Assembly (NCBI RefSeq): GCF_023284025.1
Contig: NZ_JAKIKR010000015.1
Coordinates: forward strand, 1-64,000
Direction: 5' to 3'
Length of the DNA: 64,000 bases
Source of the DNA: Shewanella abyssi
Lineage (GTDB): Bacteria > Pseudomonadota > Gammaproteobacteria > Enterobacterales > Shewanellaceae
This document shows, one piece after another, positions 17,783 through 26,653 of this stretch (the stretch's first letter is position 1; each line of letters begins with the position of its first letter). The position numbers were made by a program, and so were the translations under genes. Under the pieces are notes generated by a model that was not told where the DNA came from, searched no databases, and saw nothing but the letters and a program-made list of their open reading frames with translations.

Positions 17783-19372
17783 TTAATGACGGAAGTGACG
17801 CATGCCGGTAAATACCATTGCCATGCCGTGCTCATCTGCCGCATTGATGATCTCTTGGTCACGAATAGAGCCACCTGGCTGGATGATACAGCTAATGCCA
17901 GCTGCTGCAGCTGCATCAATACCGTCACGGAAGGGGAAGAAGGCATCAGATGCCATCACTGAATCTTGCACCTCTAAGCCTTCGTCAGCCGCTTTTATGC
18001 CAGCGACTTTAGCGCTATAAACTCGGCTCATCTGGCCTGCTCCAACACCAATCGTCATGCTGTTCTTGGCGTAAACAATCGCGTTTGATTTAACAAACTT
18101 CGCCACTTTCCAGCAGAACATAAGATCTTTCATCTCGCTAGCTGTCGGTTGACGTTTTGAAACCACTTTAACGTCATCCATTTCAACCATGCCTTGGTCG
18201 CGATCTTGTAGCAATAAGCCACCGTTAACGCGTTTGTAATCAAGGCTCTTAGTCTTGCTAGCCCATTGTCCGCATTCAAGTACGCGCACGTTAACTTTTG
18301 CTGCAACAATGTCGCGTGCAGCTTGGCTAACTGAAGGCGCTATGATCACTTCAACAAATTGGCGCTCAACAATCGCCGCTGCTGTCGCCGCATCTAGCTC
18401 GCCGTTAAAGGCGATGATGCCACCAAACGCTGAGGTAGGATCGGTTTGGAATGCGCGGTTATAAGCTTCAAGCAGGTTTTCGCCAATCGCTACACCACAA
18501 GGGTTAGCATGCTTCACTATTACGCAAGCTGGCTCACTGAATTCTTTAACACACTCAAGTGCTGAGTCAGTATCGGCGATGTTGTTATAAGACAATGCTT
18601 TGCCTTGCAACTGAACCGCTGTTGCAACCGACGCTTCATCTATATTGGTATCAACGTAAAAAGCCGCTGTTTGATGGCTGTTTTCGCCATAACGCAGATC
18701 TTGCTTTTTCACTAATTGAGTATTGTAAGTGCGTGGGAACTTAGAGTCTGCATGACACTCGTCTTTGCTATGGGCAGGAACTTTGGTGCCGAAGTAGTTG
18801 GCGATCATGCCGTCGTATGCCGCTGTATGCTCAAAAGCAGCAATCGCGAGGTCGAAACGAGTTTCCAGTGTGGTACTGCCATTATTTGCGTTCATTTCAG
18901 CAATAACACGGCCGTAGTCGCTCGCATTAACAACGATGGTAGTATCTTTGTGGTTTTTAGCGGTTGAGCGAACCATTGTTGGGCCGCCAATATCGATATT
19001 CTCGACAGCGTCAGCTAAGGTGCAACCCTCTTTTGCGACGGTTTCTGCAAATGGATATAAGTTAACCGCAACCAAGTCGATAGGGTTGATGTTGTTTTGC
19101 TCCATTACAAGCTCATCTATACCGCGGCGTGCCAAAATGCCACCATGCACTTTAGGGTGCAAAGTTTTGACACGGCCATCCATGATCTCTGGGTGACCAG
19201 TATAATCCGATACTTCAATGACTGGCACACCATTATCTGCCAACAGGCGGGCAGTGCCACCCGTAGAGAGTAGCTCAACACCTTGAGCATGCAGCGCTTG
19301 TGCAAACTCTAAGATTCCGGTTTTATCTGAAACGCTTAACAGCGCGCGACGAATAGGTCTGGCATTATTCAT
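17783..19372 (-). CDS. purH: Bifunctional AICAR transformylase / IMP cyclohydrolase
   Basis: Catalyses the last two steps to IMP. 529 residues, the usual length. The N-terminal cyclohydrolase domain begins [18 protein letters not shown] and includes the STGGTARLL and [14 protein letters not shown] segments. The transformylase domain contains [40 protein letters not shown] and the C-terminal [12 protein letters not shown] and [11 protein letters not shown]. Upstream of the start only the core AAACGTT (near 19440) of a PurR box is visible, too weak to call. Confidence 0.98.
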   Translation of the reverse strand: MNNARPIRRALLSVSDKTGILEFAQALHAQGVELLSTGGTARLLADNGVPVIEVSDYTGHPEIMDGRVKTLHPKVHGGILARRGIDELVMEQNNINPIDLVAVNLYPFAETVAKEGCTLADAVENIDIGGPTMVRSTAKNHKDTTIVVNASDYGRVIAEMNANNGSTTLETRFDLAIAAFEHTAAYDGMIANYFGTKVPAHSKDECHADSKFPRTYNTQLVKKQDLRYGENSHQTAAFYVDTNIDEASVATAVQLQGKALSYNNIADTDSALECVKEFSEPACVIVKHANPCGVAIGENLLEAYNRAFQTDPTSAFGGIIAFNGELDAATAAAIVERQFVEVIIAPSVSQAARDIVAAKVNVRVLECGQWASKTKSLDYKRVNGGLLLQDRDQGMVEMDDVKVVSKRQPTASEMKDLMFCWKVAKFVKSNAIVYAKNSMTIGVGAGQMSRVYSAKVAGIKAADEGLEVQDSVMASDAFFPFRDGIDAAAAAGISCIIQPGGSIRDQEIINAADEHGMAMVFTGMRHFRH

Positions 19373-19601
19373 TGTAGGTATAGGGTCCAGTAGTTATTTT
19401 TAAGGATCTTTCGGAAAACAGAACAGTATTAAGTTTATTAACGTTTACACTGCTTTCCAAAAGTCCCTCAATTTTTATACTCTCCCGCCACGGCGCGCGT
19501 ATTTTAACGCAGTTTTATCCTTGACGGTGTTTTTTTCTGCGCGATTTCACAATACGGTAAACAGAACAAGCATGGATCGATTTTTTTGTTCAGAATAAGC
19601 C
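19373..19601. other. purH upstream region
   Basis: The divergent space between purH and the zntR promoter. I see only a PurR-like core (AAACGTT near 19440), too weak to call an operator. No gene. Confidence 0.4.
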
Positions 19602-19633
19602 TTGACCTTGGATACAACTCCAAGGTTTATACT
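19602..19633 (+). promoter_or_regulatory. zntR promoter with MerR-type long spacer
   Basis: -35 TTGACC (19602-19607) and -10 TATACT (19628-19633) are 20 bp apart. That over-long spacing is the hallmark of promoters that a MerR-family activator untwists when metal is bound. Confidence 0.85.
19605..19626 (+). promoter_or_regulatory. ZntR operator
   Basis: A perfect dyad, ACCTTGGA-N6-TCCAAGGT, fills the spacer between -35 and -10, exactly where MerR-family proteins bind. Autoregulation of zntR and control of the following permease gene are inferred. Confidence 0.85.
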
Positions 19634-19698
19634 TTGGCTATTGAGCAATATTGTACTGATGATATTTGGCAATGCATTGGGTTTAGATAAAGGAGAAA

Positions 19699-20217
19699 GT
19701 GATGTATCGAATTGGTGAACTGGCACAATTGTGTGAGGTCAAAACGGATACGTTAAGGTTCTACGAGAAACATGGATTGCTATCGCCTTCATCAAGAACA
19801 GATTCGGGCTATCGTATCTATACCGAAGTCGATGCCGAGCGCTTACGCTTTATTTTACGTGCTAAAGCGGTGGGTTTTACCCTCGCAGAAATTGTAGAAC
19901 TGCTTTCGATTGAGTTAGACAAGTCCAACTGGGCTTGCGCTGACGTTAAAGGCTTGGTTGACGATAAGCTGGCTAATGTAGAGGCAAAGATAGCCGAGCT
20001 CAACCACTTTCAACTCTCTTTACAGCGGCTTTCTCAAGCTTGTTGCGGCGGGCCTGAAAGTGCAGAACATTGCTCCATTTTAGAAGCGTTAGAGTCGAGC
20101 ACTGAAAACATTCGCTGTGAAGGTGATTCACATGAGCACGGCCACACTCATGACGATGTGCAGTTTACTAAAACGTGCCAAGACAAGTCAGCAACTAAGA
20201 ATTCACAAGAGAAGTAG
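19699..20217 (+). CDS. zntR: Zn(II)-responsive MerR-family regulator ZntR
   Basis: 172 residues. The N-terminal winged helix is YRIGELAQLCEVKTDTLRFYEKHGLL. The metal ligands of ZntR are all present: Cys in WACADVKG (about residue 77) and the C-terminal ACCGGPESAEHCSILEALE with the CC pair, His and Cys. An extra His-rich tail (GDSHEHGHTHDD) follows and could bind more metal. The start has GGAGAA upstream. The stop lies 2 bp before the permease start, so the two genes form an operon under a MerR-type promoter. Confidence 0.92.
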   Translation: MMYRIGELAQLCEVKTDTLRFYEKHGLLSPSSRTDSGYRIYTEVDAERLRFILRAKAVGFTLAEIVELLSIELDKSNWACADVKGLVDDKLANVEAKIAELNHFQLSLQRLSQACCGGPESAEHCSILEALESSTENIRCEGDSHEHGHTHDDVQFTKTCQDKSATKNSQEK

Positions 20218-20219
20218 TT

Positions 20220-21566
20220 ATGTTATTAAGCAATTTTATCGACCTTTTTCTAGACTCGGCTCCCTGGCTGTTACTGGGTTTATTATTAGCTGGCATGCTG
20301 AAGATGTTCGTGCCTATGGTTTGGATGCAAAAACAGCTGGGTGGCCATGGTTTTAAAACCGTTGTTAAAGCGGCCGTACTCGGTGCGCCTTTGCCTTTAT
20401 GTTCATGCGGGGTTATTCCTGCGGCTGTTGGTTTGCGTCGTAGCGGTGCATCAAAGGCGGCGACCACATCCTTTTTAGTCTCGACGCCAGAAACGGGTGT
20501 TGACTCAGTAACCGTCTCTTATGTGTTGCTTGGCCCGTTCATGGCAATCGTGAGACCAATTGCGGCGGTGACTAGCGCGATAGTGGCAGGCTTATTAGTC
20601 GGACGTGATGACGATGATGGCCAGCCTGTGGCGGCGCAAGCTAAGCCTGCAGAGAGCTCATCATGTTGCAGTAGCAAGACTGCAGAGCCTAAAGCGACTG
20701 TTAGCTCATGCTGTGCAAGTGAGAAGAAAGCCACGGTAACGATGAAACCAATTGCTGATAGCAGCGTTATGGCGATGCCAATGACAGCGAATACAGCGCC
20801 GCTGAATGCTGCACCTTTGGATCTAGAGCAAGCGGCAGAACCTAAGCAATCGAGCTGCTGTAGTAGTAAAAAAGCAGCGGCAATTACAACTGCAGCGGCA
20901 TCATGTTGCAGCTCAAAGTCGCCTGACTCTGCTGCTGAAGCTGAAAGCTGCTGCGAGTCGACAAAGGATATTGCAACCGAATTAAAAGGTACTTCAGTTA
21001 TTAGCCGTATCGGTAAAGGCTTACATTTCGCGGCAACCGATTTAGTGCGTGATACTACCGTGTGGCTATTAGTCGGCTTGTTCTTTGCTGCCTTGGTACA
21101 AACTTATGTACCTGGTGACTTTATGGCAAAGTGGGGTGATGGCATTCTAGCTATGCTAGTGATGGTGCTTATCTCTGTGCCAATGTATATCTGCGCCACA
21201 GCATCAACACCTATCGCAGCGGGTTTACTACTGGCTGGTGTTTCACCCGGTGCAGTATTGGTCTTTATGTTAGCTGGCCCAGCCACCAACATTGCCACCT
21301 TAGGCGTGGTCACAAAAGAGCTTGGTAAACGCGCGTTATTTGGTTACTTGGGCGGTGTATTGGGCGTGGCTTTGGTCTCAGGTGTTATCGTCAATTATTT
21401 GGTGGAAACCTTTGGCTTTGTGGTTATGCCGCAGATTGGCGAGCAGCATAACTTGTTGCCGTCGGCCATTGTGTATACTTCAGGTATCGTGCTGGCAATA
21501 TTGATGTCTAAGGTATTCTTAGACATGCTGCCTAAGAACTGGTGGCGTAGAGATTGCTGCTCGTAA
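20220..21566 (+). CDS. SO_0444-family Cu/Zn efflux permease with Cys-rich loop
   Basis: 448-residue inner-membrane permease of the PF03773 (ArsP/DUF318) fold. Two membrane halves (about 1-130 and 270-445) carry the matching motifs APLPLCSCGVIPAAVGLRRSGAS and SVPMYICATASTPIAAGLLLAG. They are joined by a ~130-residue hydrophilic loop with five Cys-Cys clusters (SCCSSK, SCCASE, SCCSSK, SCCSSK, SCCEST); the protein ends RRDCCS. The pattern fits thiolate binding of Cu or Zn before export. It is cotranscribed with zntR. In S. oneidensis the homologue sits in the same place next to purH and zntR. Confidence 0.88.
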   Translation: MLLSNFIDLFLDSAPWLLLGLLLAGMLKMFVPMVWMQKQLGGHGFKTVVKAAVLGAPLPLCSCGVIPAAVGLRRSGASKAATTSFLVSTPETGVDSVTVSYVLLGPFMAIVRPIAAVTSAIVAGLLVGRDDDDGQPVAAQAKPAESSSCCSSKTAEPKATVSSCCASEKKATVTMKPIADSSVMAMPMTANTAPLNAAPLDLEQAAEPKQSSCCSSKKAAAITTAAASCCSSKSPDSAAEAESCCESTKDIATELKGTSVISRIGKGLHFAATDLVRDTTVWLLVGLFFAALVQTYVPGDFMAKWGDGILAMLVMVLISVPMYICATASTPIAAGLLLAGVSPGAVLVFMLAGPATNIATLGVVTKELGKRALFGYLGGVLGVALVSGVIVNYLVETFGFVVMPQIGEQHNLLPSAIVYTSGIVLAILMSKVFLDMLPKNWWRRDCCS

Positions 21567-21571
21567 GTCGA

Positions 21572-21604
21572 TATATACCCATCTTCAAGTAGGATGGGTA
21601 TATA
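21572..21604. repeat. Inverted repeat after the Cu/Zn permease gene
   Basis: Perfect 12-bp arms TATATACCCATC and GATGGGTATATA around a 9-base loop, beginning 5 bp after the permease stop. There is no T run on the plus strand, so it may be a transcript-stabilising hairpin rather than a terminator. Confidence 0.7.
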
Positions 21605-21639
21605 TATATATAGCCAAAGCACAACTAAAAGAATAGATA

Positions 21640-21665
21640 AAGGTACTCATTGAGTGCCTTTTTAT
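21640..21665 (+). terminator. Terminator of the zntR-permease operon
   Basis: AAGGTACTC-ATT-GAGTGCCTT stem with one G.T pair, followed by TTTTTATTTTT. Confidence 0.8.
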
Positions 21666-21767
21666 TTTTATTCGAATGGTTAATGCTCTATAACACTATA
21701 AGGCATTTTGCTTTTAACCTTATCTCAGCATCACTTAATTTGCTGCTTCGCCAATGGAAGGACATAT

Positions 21768-22424
21768 ATGAAAAAACGACTAGCCCTACTGCTTTTTGCT
21801 TTAGTAATGAGTGGTTGCAGTGATAACAGCTCTATTGAGGCCGATGGAAATTATGTTGAAGGGGTACATTATAAGGCGCTAGCTACGCCTGTTTCGAATC
21901 AGAGCCAGAAGGTCTCGGTAATGGAATTTTTTGCATACAGCTGCCCCCATTGCGAGTTGTTTGAAAAGCCTCTGCATCACTGGCAGCAAAATATACCTGA
22001 AGGCGTTGAACTAGTGCAGATCCCTGCCGTCTGGAACGAGCCGATGAAACTCTACGCTAAAGTATTTTATATTGGCCAAGGTATGCAGCAGAAAGACAAG
22101 GTTCATGCCGGACTCTTCCCGGAAATAATGGCTCTGCGTAAAGTACCAAGCTTGGAGCAGCAACAAGCCAAACTGGGCGAATTTTTGAGTCTATATGGCT
22201 TGAGTCGCGCTGAGTTCTCTCAGAAAATATCATCTCCCGAGGTGGAGCGTAAACTGCAGAATGCCATGGAGTTGATGTCTCAAGCTAAAATTGAAGGCAC
22301 TCCAAGTATCGTCGTTAATGGCCGCTATTTAGTGCTTAATAAGTCGGCAAAATCTGCTGAGCAGGTGATGGATATTGCTAATTATCTTGTCAGTTTAGAG
22401 AAAGCGCGGCTAGCTGCGCAGTAG
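21768..22424 (+). CDS. DsbA-family thiol:disulfide lipoprotein
   Basis: 218 residues from the ATG at 21768, which has AAGGA five bases upstream; a longer frame to 21708 has no ribosome site. The signal peptide MKKRLALLLFALVMSGC ends in a lipobox, so this DsbA homologue is membrane-tethered in the periplasm. The active site is CPHC in EFFAYSCPHCELF, as in E. coli DsbA, and the cis-Pro loop is EGTPSIVVNGRY. It probably oxidises cysteine pairs of exported proteins. A DCC-family thiol protein gene lies 12 bp downstream. Confidence 0.88.
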   Translation: MKKRLALLLFALVMSGCSDNSSIEADGNYVEGVHYKALATPVSNQSQKVSVMEFFAYSCPHCELFEKPLHHWQQNIPEGVELVQIPAVWNEPMKLYAKVFYIGQGMQQKDKVHAGLFPEIMALRKVPSLEQQQAKLGEFLSLYGLSRAEFSQKISSPEVERKLQNAMELMSQAKIEGTPSIVVNGRYLVLNKSAKSAEQVMDIANYLVSLEKARLAAQ

Positions 22425-22436
22425 TGGTTATTTGAA

Positions 22437-22862
22437 TTGGCACAACAGCAACAAAAATCGCAGCATCATGCTTTAGTCATCTTTGATGGAGTCTGTAATC
22501 TGTGCCACGGTACGGTCAATTTTATCATTAAGCATGATCGCCGCGGCTACTTTGTATTTGCACCTTTTCAATCAAAAATAGCGCAAGCTTATTTGAGCGA
22601 ACATGGCGTTAATGACCAGGCGCAAAATAGTGTGATATTAATAAAGGCTGATCAATGTTATTTAAGAAGTGACGCCGCGATTGAAATAGCAACATCACTG
22701 GATGGTGCTTGGTCGTGGCTGCGTTTTATTAGATATTTACCCAAGGCCCTTCGAGATGGACTCTACAATCAGCTGGCTAAACGGCGTTATCGAATGTTTG
22801 GTAAAAGAGAATTGTGTTTAATGCCCAATGAAGCGTTAAAGAGTCGTTTCTTGGTCGACTGA
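22437..22862 (+). CDS. DCC-family thiol-disulfide oxidoreductase (DUF393)
   Basis: 141 residues. The family motif is in FDGVCNLCHGTVNFIIKHDRRGYFVFAPFQS (residues ~15-45): Asp plus two Cys spaced CxxC, at the head of a thioredoxin-like fold. No signal peptide is present, so it is probably cytosolic or peripheral. The C-terminal part (LRFIRYLPKALRDGLYNQLAKRRYRMFG) is typical of the family. The only in-frame start is TTG 22437, without a clear ribosome site. It lies 12 bp after the dsbA-like gene, so translation may be coupled. The substrate is unknown. Confidence 0.8.
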   Translation: MAQQQQKSQHHALVIFDGVCNLCHGTVNFIIKHDRRGYFVFAPFQSKIAQAYLSEHGVNDQAQNSVILIKADQCYLRSDAAIEIATSLDGAWSWLRFIRYLPKALRDGLYNQLAKRRYRMFGKRELCLMPNEALKSRFLVD

Positions 22863-22876
22863 AGTTTGTAAAAACA

Positions 22877-22903
22877 AAAAAGGCACTCATTGAGTGCCTT
22901 TTA
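22877..22903. terminator. Bidirectional terminator, DCC gene / yebC-like gene
   Basis: AAAAGGCACTC-ATT-GAGTGCCTTTT lies between convergent genes. It is nearly the same sequence as the terminator at 21640-21665 that precedes this two-gene unit. Confidence 0.85.
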
Positions 22904-22927
22904 AATCTACAGCCTGAAGCGACTCAA

Positions 22928-23662
22928 TTATGCTTCTTCAGGTAGTTCGGCATTGTGGTAGATGTTTTGCACATCATCACAATCTTCAAGCGCTGCATAG
23001 AACTGCTCAAACTGCTCAATCTCTTCTGCATCGGTGATTTTTGTCATGGTCTGCGGTACGAAAGTAATCTCTTCCATAACATAATCGGTATCAGCAGGCA
23101 GTTCAGCCATTAATGCGGTTTTAACTTTAAAGAATTCAGTATGGGGTGCGTAAACGCTGATCATGCCGTCATCAAGCTCAACGTCAGTAACATCAACGTC
23201 AGCCATAATAAGCATTTCAAGAATGGCATCTTCATCGTCGCCAGCAAACACGAATACAGCTTGATGATCAAACATGTGGCCAGCAGTACCTGGACCACCT
23301 AGTTTGGCGTGGTTCTTAACGAATGCTTGACGCACTTGAGTAAACGTACGCTTACCGTTATCGGTTAGGCAATCTGCAATGACCATACAGCCACCAGGAC
23401 CAAAACCTTCGTAACGTGCAGATTCATAATCTTCACCGCCACCGCCACGCGCTTTCTCAATCGCACGCTCAATAACGTGAGCTGGAACTTGATCTTTCTT
23501 AGCCTTGGAGATCATTTGGCGTAACGCTAAGTTACCTTCAGGATCGAAACCACCATTTTTAGCACAAACGTAGAGCTCTTTTCCGTATCTAGAATAGATT
23601 TTTGTTTTCTGCCCAGCGGTTTTCGCCATGGATTCTTTCTTGTTTTGGTATGCTCTGCCCAT
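22928..23662 (-). CDS. YebC/PmpR-family protein (YeeN-like)
   Basis: 244 residues from the ATG at 23662 ([29 protein letters not shown]), preceded by GAGAAG; a GTG five codons upstream lacks a ribosome site. The YebC/TACO1 core is clear: [68 protein letters not shown] and GTAGHMFDH. The MGRAYQNKK start and the lineage-specific N-terminus resemble E. coli YeeN more than YebC. The family is annotated as DNA-binding regulators, and more recently as ribosome-associated factors for proline-rich stretches. It is cytosolic and monocistronic. Confidence 0.9.
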   Translation of the reverse strand: MGRAYQNKKESMAKTAGQKTKIYSRYGKELYVCAKNGGFDPEGNLALRQMISKAKKDQVPAHVIERAIEKARGGGGEDYESARYEGFGPGGCMVIADCLTDNGKRTFTQVRQAFVKNHAKLGGPGTAGHMFDHQAVFVFAGDDEDAILEMLIMADVDVTDVELDDGMISVYAPHTEFFKVKTALMAELPADTDYVMEEITFVPQTMTKITDAEEIEQFEQFYAALEDCDDVQNIYHNAELPEEA

Positions 23663-23797
23663 CTTGATTCTTCTCACTAAGCTTTAAAAATTGCCAGCAA
23701 TGTTAGCAGCTTTATTTACACAAATCAGTCGTAGGTCTTTAAAAATACTAAACAGGCCCCATAAATCAGCGTGATTCGTCGTCAGCTTAGGCTTGCT

Positions 23798-24325
23798 TTA
23801 GCCTTGAAACAGTACTTGGTTGTTGAAATGTACCTGACGAGCAGCCAAAACCGCGGCGGTTATTCTCATGGCTTGATCAATTGCGGCGTCACTTTGTCCT
23901 AGGGTCTTTAAGCTCATGGTATGACTTTTAAAGCAGGCGTAGCCGCCATTAATCATCGACACCGCTATGCAGGCATAGTGGTAATCGACTTCATTGTCGA
24001 TGGCAATATCCGCAAAAGGCCTAAATTTAAGAGATTCTAAATTGCCTCCGGCATGGACATCAACAAACTGCCTACTAAAGAAGTAGGGGTTGGTTACTGA
24101 CATACGGCTAACGGCGTATTGTATTTCACGCTTGGCTTCGGGGCTAAGGTCACCCACGATGAATTGCACTTGTTTAACGACATCCTTGTCTCTACACGCT
24201 AGCGCTGCGGCCCATGCGACGGTTTTTATCGCTGAAGAGGCGAGATGGTTTTCACTGATTAATACCGATTTAAGCAGTAGACGCTGATCTTCCGACTCAT
24301 CGGGGAATTGAACAAAAGTAGACAT
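23798..24325 (-). CDS. AhpD-like carboxymuconolactone-decarboxylase-fold protein lacking one Cys
   Basis: 175 residues from the ATG at 24325 (MSTFVQFPDE), which has GGAAG six bases upstream. It resembles alkyl hydroperoxidase D: an all-helical protein with the C-terminal active-site helix IAVSMINGGYACFKSHTMSLKTLG. In AhpD the motif is CxxCxxxH. Here the first Cys is Gly (GGYACFKSH), leaving one Cys and the His; an upstream Glu (NEVDYHYACIAV) remains. It is possibly a divergent peroxidase or a non-redox member of the fold. It is divergent from no clear partner, and no ahpC gene is nearby. Confidence 0.7.
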   Translation of the reverse strand: MSTFVQFPDESEDQRLLLKSVLISENHLASSAIKTVAWAAALACRDKDVVKQVQFIVGDLSPEAKREIQYAVSRMSVTNPYFFSRQFVDVHAGGNLESLKFRPFADIAIDNEVDYHYACIAVSMINGGYACFKSHTMSLKTLGQSDAAIDQAMRITAAVLAARQVHFNNQVLFQG

Positions 24326-24511
24326 AGCGAGCTTCCAATAGTGAGGTAAGTCGTTGATTGATTTTAGTGCATTAGCAAATATGTTGCATGTGCGGATTAT
24401 GCGCTGTTGCATGCTATCTTTAATCTAGCGAAATATAGAGAAGTGATTGAAGGTCCAAGTGAAATGTCGGCTTGCCAGTTTTGTGTGATTAAAGACCCTG
24501 AAGGCTACCAG

Positions 24512-25453
24512 TTACTCTGGTTCACCAGGTCGTTGAATATAATCAGGCACCTCAATGATTAAGTCTCGCCATTCTTCAAACAAGTTTTGATAAAGAAATT
24601 CAGTAAATACACGGTACTTTCTCGGTAGATAAACACGCAGTGGCATGCTCATTGTGATGACGCTTTGCTTCATGGGGTAGTCTTGGAGAACAGCGACTAA
24701 TGAACCGTTCTTTATTGCTTCACTTCCTATCATTATGGGAACTGTGGCAATACCTAAGCCCTCAATAGCGGCTTCACGCACCAAGGTGATGTTGTTGGTC
24801 TCGAGTCTTGATTGTGGTTCGACAGTTAACCATTTTTCACCATTAAAAAGGGACCAGCTGTTATCAACATATGGCGTTGATAGCAGTATGCACTGGTGTT
24901 GGCTGAGGTCTTCTGGGATCTGCGGTGTACCATTTTGCTTAAGATAATCAGGACTTGCCATCAGCACTTTTTGCGTGCTTAGCAGGGCATAAGTCTGCAG
25001 TGTCTCATTCGGTTTCTCAGTGACCTGAAATAAGATATCGATGCCTTCGGCGATCACATCCACTTTACGATTTGTCAGTTCGGCTTCAATTGTGATCTGC
25101 GGGTAAGCGCTGAGGAATTTAGCCAGTACTCGGCCAAAGTAAAGTTGCCCCAATTCGATAGGACAGATGATTTTTAGATGACCAGTAATAGTCTCCTGAC
25201 TGGCACTGAGTTGATCTTCTGCATTTTGCAGATCGGCGAGAATACGGTGCACTCTGTGATAGTAGTTTGCCCCCGCCTCAGTGAGCTTTAGTGCTCTTGT
25301 GGTTCTAAATAATAGTTGTACACCTGCGTCAGCCTCCAGCTCGGCAATTTTTCGGCTCACCGTTGCTTTAGTGATGCCCAAGACTTTAGCTGCCTTAGTA
25401 AAACTCCCTTGCTCAACGACCTGAGCAAACATTTGCACTCTATTTAGATCCAT
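24512..25453 (-). CDS. LysR-family regulator divergent from an EmrAB-type pump
   Basis: 313 residues. The N-terminal helix-turn-helix MDLNRVQMFAQVVEQGSFTKAAKVLGITKATVSRKIAELEADAGVQLLFR is characteristic, followed by a type 2 periplasmic-binding-like effector domain (about 90-295). It belongs to the AaeR/DsdC-like, CrgA-type clade with the C-terminal LPRKYRVFTEFL. It is divergent from the efflux-pump genes starting at 25580, across 126 bp, and is therefore probably their regulator. The effector is unknown. Confidence 0.88.
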   Translation of the reverse strand: MDLNRVQMFAQVVEQGSFTKAAKVLGITKATVSRKIAELEADAGVQLLFRTTRALKLTEAGANYYHRVHRILADLQNAEDQLSASQETITGHLKIICPIELGQLYFGRVLAKFLSAYPQITIEAELTNRKVDVIAEGIDILFQVTEKPNETLQTYALLSTQKVLMASPDYLKQNGTPQIPEDLSQHQCILLSTPYVDNSWSLFNGEKWLTVEPQSRLETNNITLVREAAIEGLGIATVPIMIGSEAIKNGSLVAVLQDYPMKQSVITMSMPLRVYLPRKYRVFTEFLYQNLFEEWRDLIIEVPDYIQRPGEPE

Positions 25454-25579
25454 TTGTTTAAACTCATGATTGTTACACCTGTGAAACAGTGGGTAATATT
25501 TTAACTATCTAATAAATATGTTGTGACAGTAGTAAAATGTGTCTCATTAATCAAGGATCCAATGATTGGGGAGCCAACT

Positions 25580-26653
25580 ATGTCCAAAAATAGAATGTTT
25601 ATTGTCATTCCACTGCTGCTCCTGAGCGTATTTGCTGGTGGCGACTACTGGTGGAATCATGTGCGCAATTTTGAATCAACAGATAACGCCTACGTTGAAG
25701 CTGATATCTCCAATATTAGCGTTAAGGTTCCAGGCTATGTCACCGCGACTTTTGTCACTGATAATCAGCATGTAAATAAGGGACAGTTGTTAGCACAGCT
25801 GGAAGATAATCAGTATCAGGCTAAAGTGGCGCAAAATGACGCCATGCTTGCCAGTGCGAGAGCCGATCTACAAACCTTAGCGGCGCAAGTTGATCTACAG
25901 CGAGCACTTATCACTCAGGCGACAGCGGGCGTTGCCGCTGCCGAGGCGGAAAGACTGCGTTCATCGCAGCAGCTTAATCGAGCCACTCAGTTAAAAGTCA
26001 AAAATTACAGCTCACAAGACACCGTTGATGAAGCACAAGCGGGTTACCAGTCAGCAGAGGCGCATTTAGATGAAGCCGCTGCCGCCTTGGTCGCCAAGCA
26101 ACGTGAGCTTGCGGTGTTTAACTCACAGCTGATTGAGGCCGATTCCAGTGTTGAGCAGGCAAAAGCTGGGCTGGCATTGGCAAAAATTCAGCTGGCGGAC
26201 ACCCAAATAACGGCGCCTTTTAGCGGTGTTATTGGCAAGCGTGGCGCGTTGCAAGGTCAATATGTACAACCAGGGCAAGCTATTTATAGCTTGGTGCCCG
26301 ACAACGCGGTGTGGATCACGGCAAACTTTAAGGAAACACAGATAGCGCATATGGTGCCAGGGCAAAGTGTGTTGGTTGAATTAGATGCATTTTCTGGTGA
26401 GTCATTCATTGGTGTTATCGATAGTCTCGCGCCCGCGTCTGGGGCTAAATTTAGTCTGTTACCCGCTGAAAATGCGACCGGTAATTTCACCAAGATTGTG
26501 CAGCGTATTCCGGTGAGAATTCGCCTTGAAGGCGCAAGTTCTGTAGATATACAGCAGATCAGAATTGTCCCAGGATTGAGTGCATTCGTTAAAGTCGACA
26601 TATCAGGTGCAAGCCTCAGTACTGCTGTAGCCTTAAACAAGGCTAATCCATAA
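25580..26653 (+). CDS. EmrA-type membrane fusion protein
   Basis: 357 residues from the ATG at 25580 (MSKNRMFIVIPLLLLS), with GGGAG six bases upstream; an ATG at 25562 is possible. A single N-terminal membrane helix is followed by the DNAYVEADISNISVKVPGYVTATFVTDNQHVNKGQLLAQLED lipoyl half-motif, a long alpha-helical hairpin (about 85-190), the second half-motif APFSGVIGKRGALQGQYVQPGQ and a beta-barrel. It bridges the inner-membrane pump to an outer-membrane channel encoded elsewhere. Its stop overlaps the start of the MFS gene by one base (TAATG). Confidence 0.92.
   Translation: MSKNRMFIVIPLLLLSVFAGGDYWWNHVRNFESTDNAYVEADISNISVKVPGYVTATFVTDNQHVNKGQLLAQLEDNQYQAKVAQNDAMLASARADLQTLAAQVDLQRALITQATAGVAAAEAERLRSSQQLNRATQLKVKNYSSQDTVDEAQAGYQSAEAHLDEAAAALVAKQRELAVFNSQLIEADSSVEQAKAGLALAKIQLADTQITAPFSGVIGKRGALQGQYVQPGQAIYSLVPDNAVWITANFKETQIAHMVPGQSVLVELDAFSGESFIGVIDSLAPASGAKFSLLPAENATGNFTKIVQRIPVRIRLEGASSVDIQQIRIVPGLSAFVKVDISGASLSTAVALNKANP

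Noticed and set aside
19437..19446. PurR box upstream of purH
   Set aside because: Only the core AAACGTT matches; the outer positions do not.
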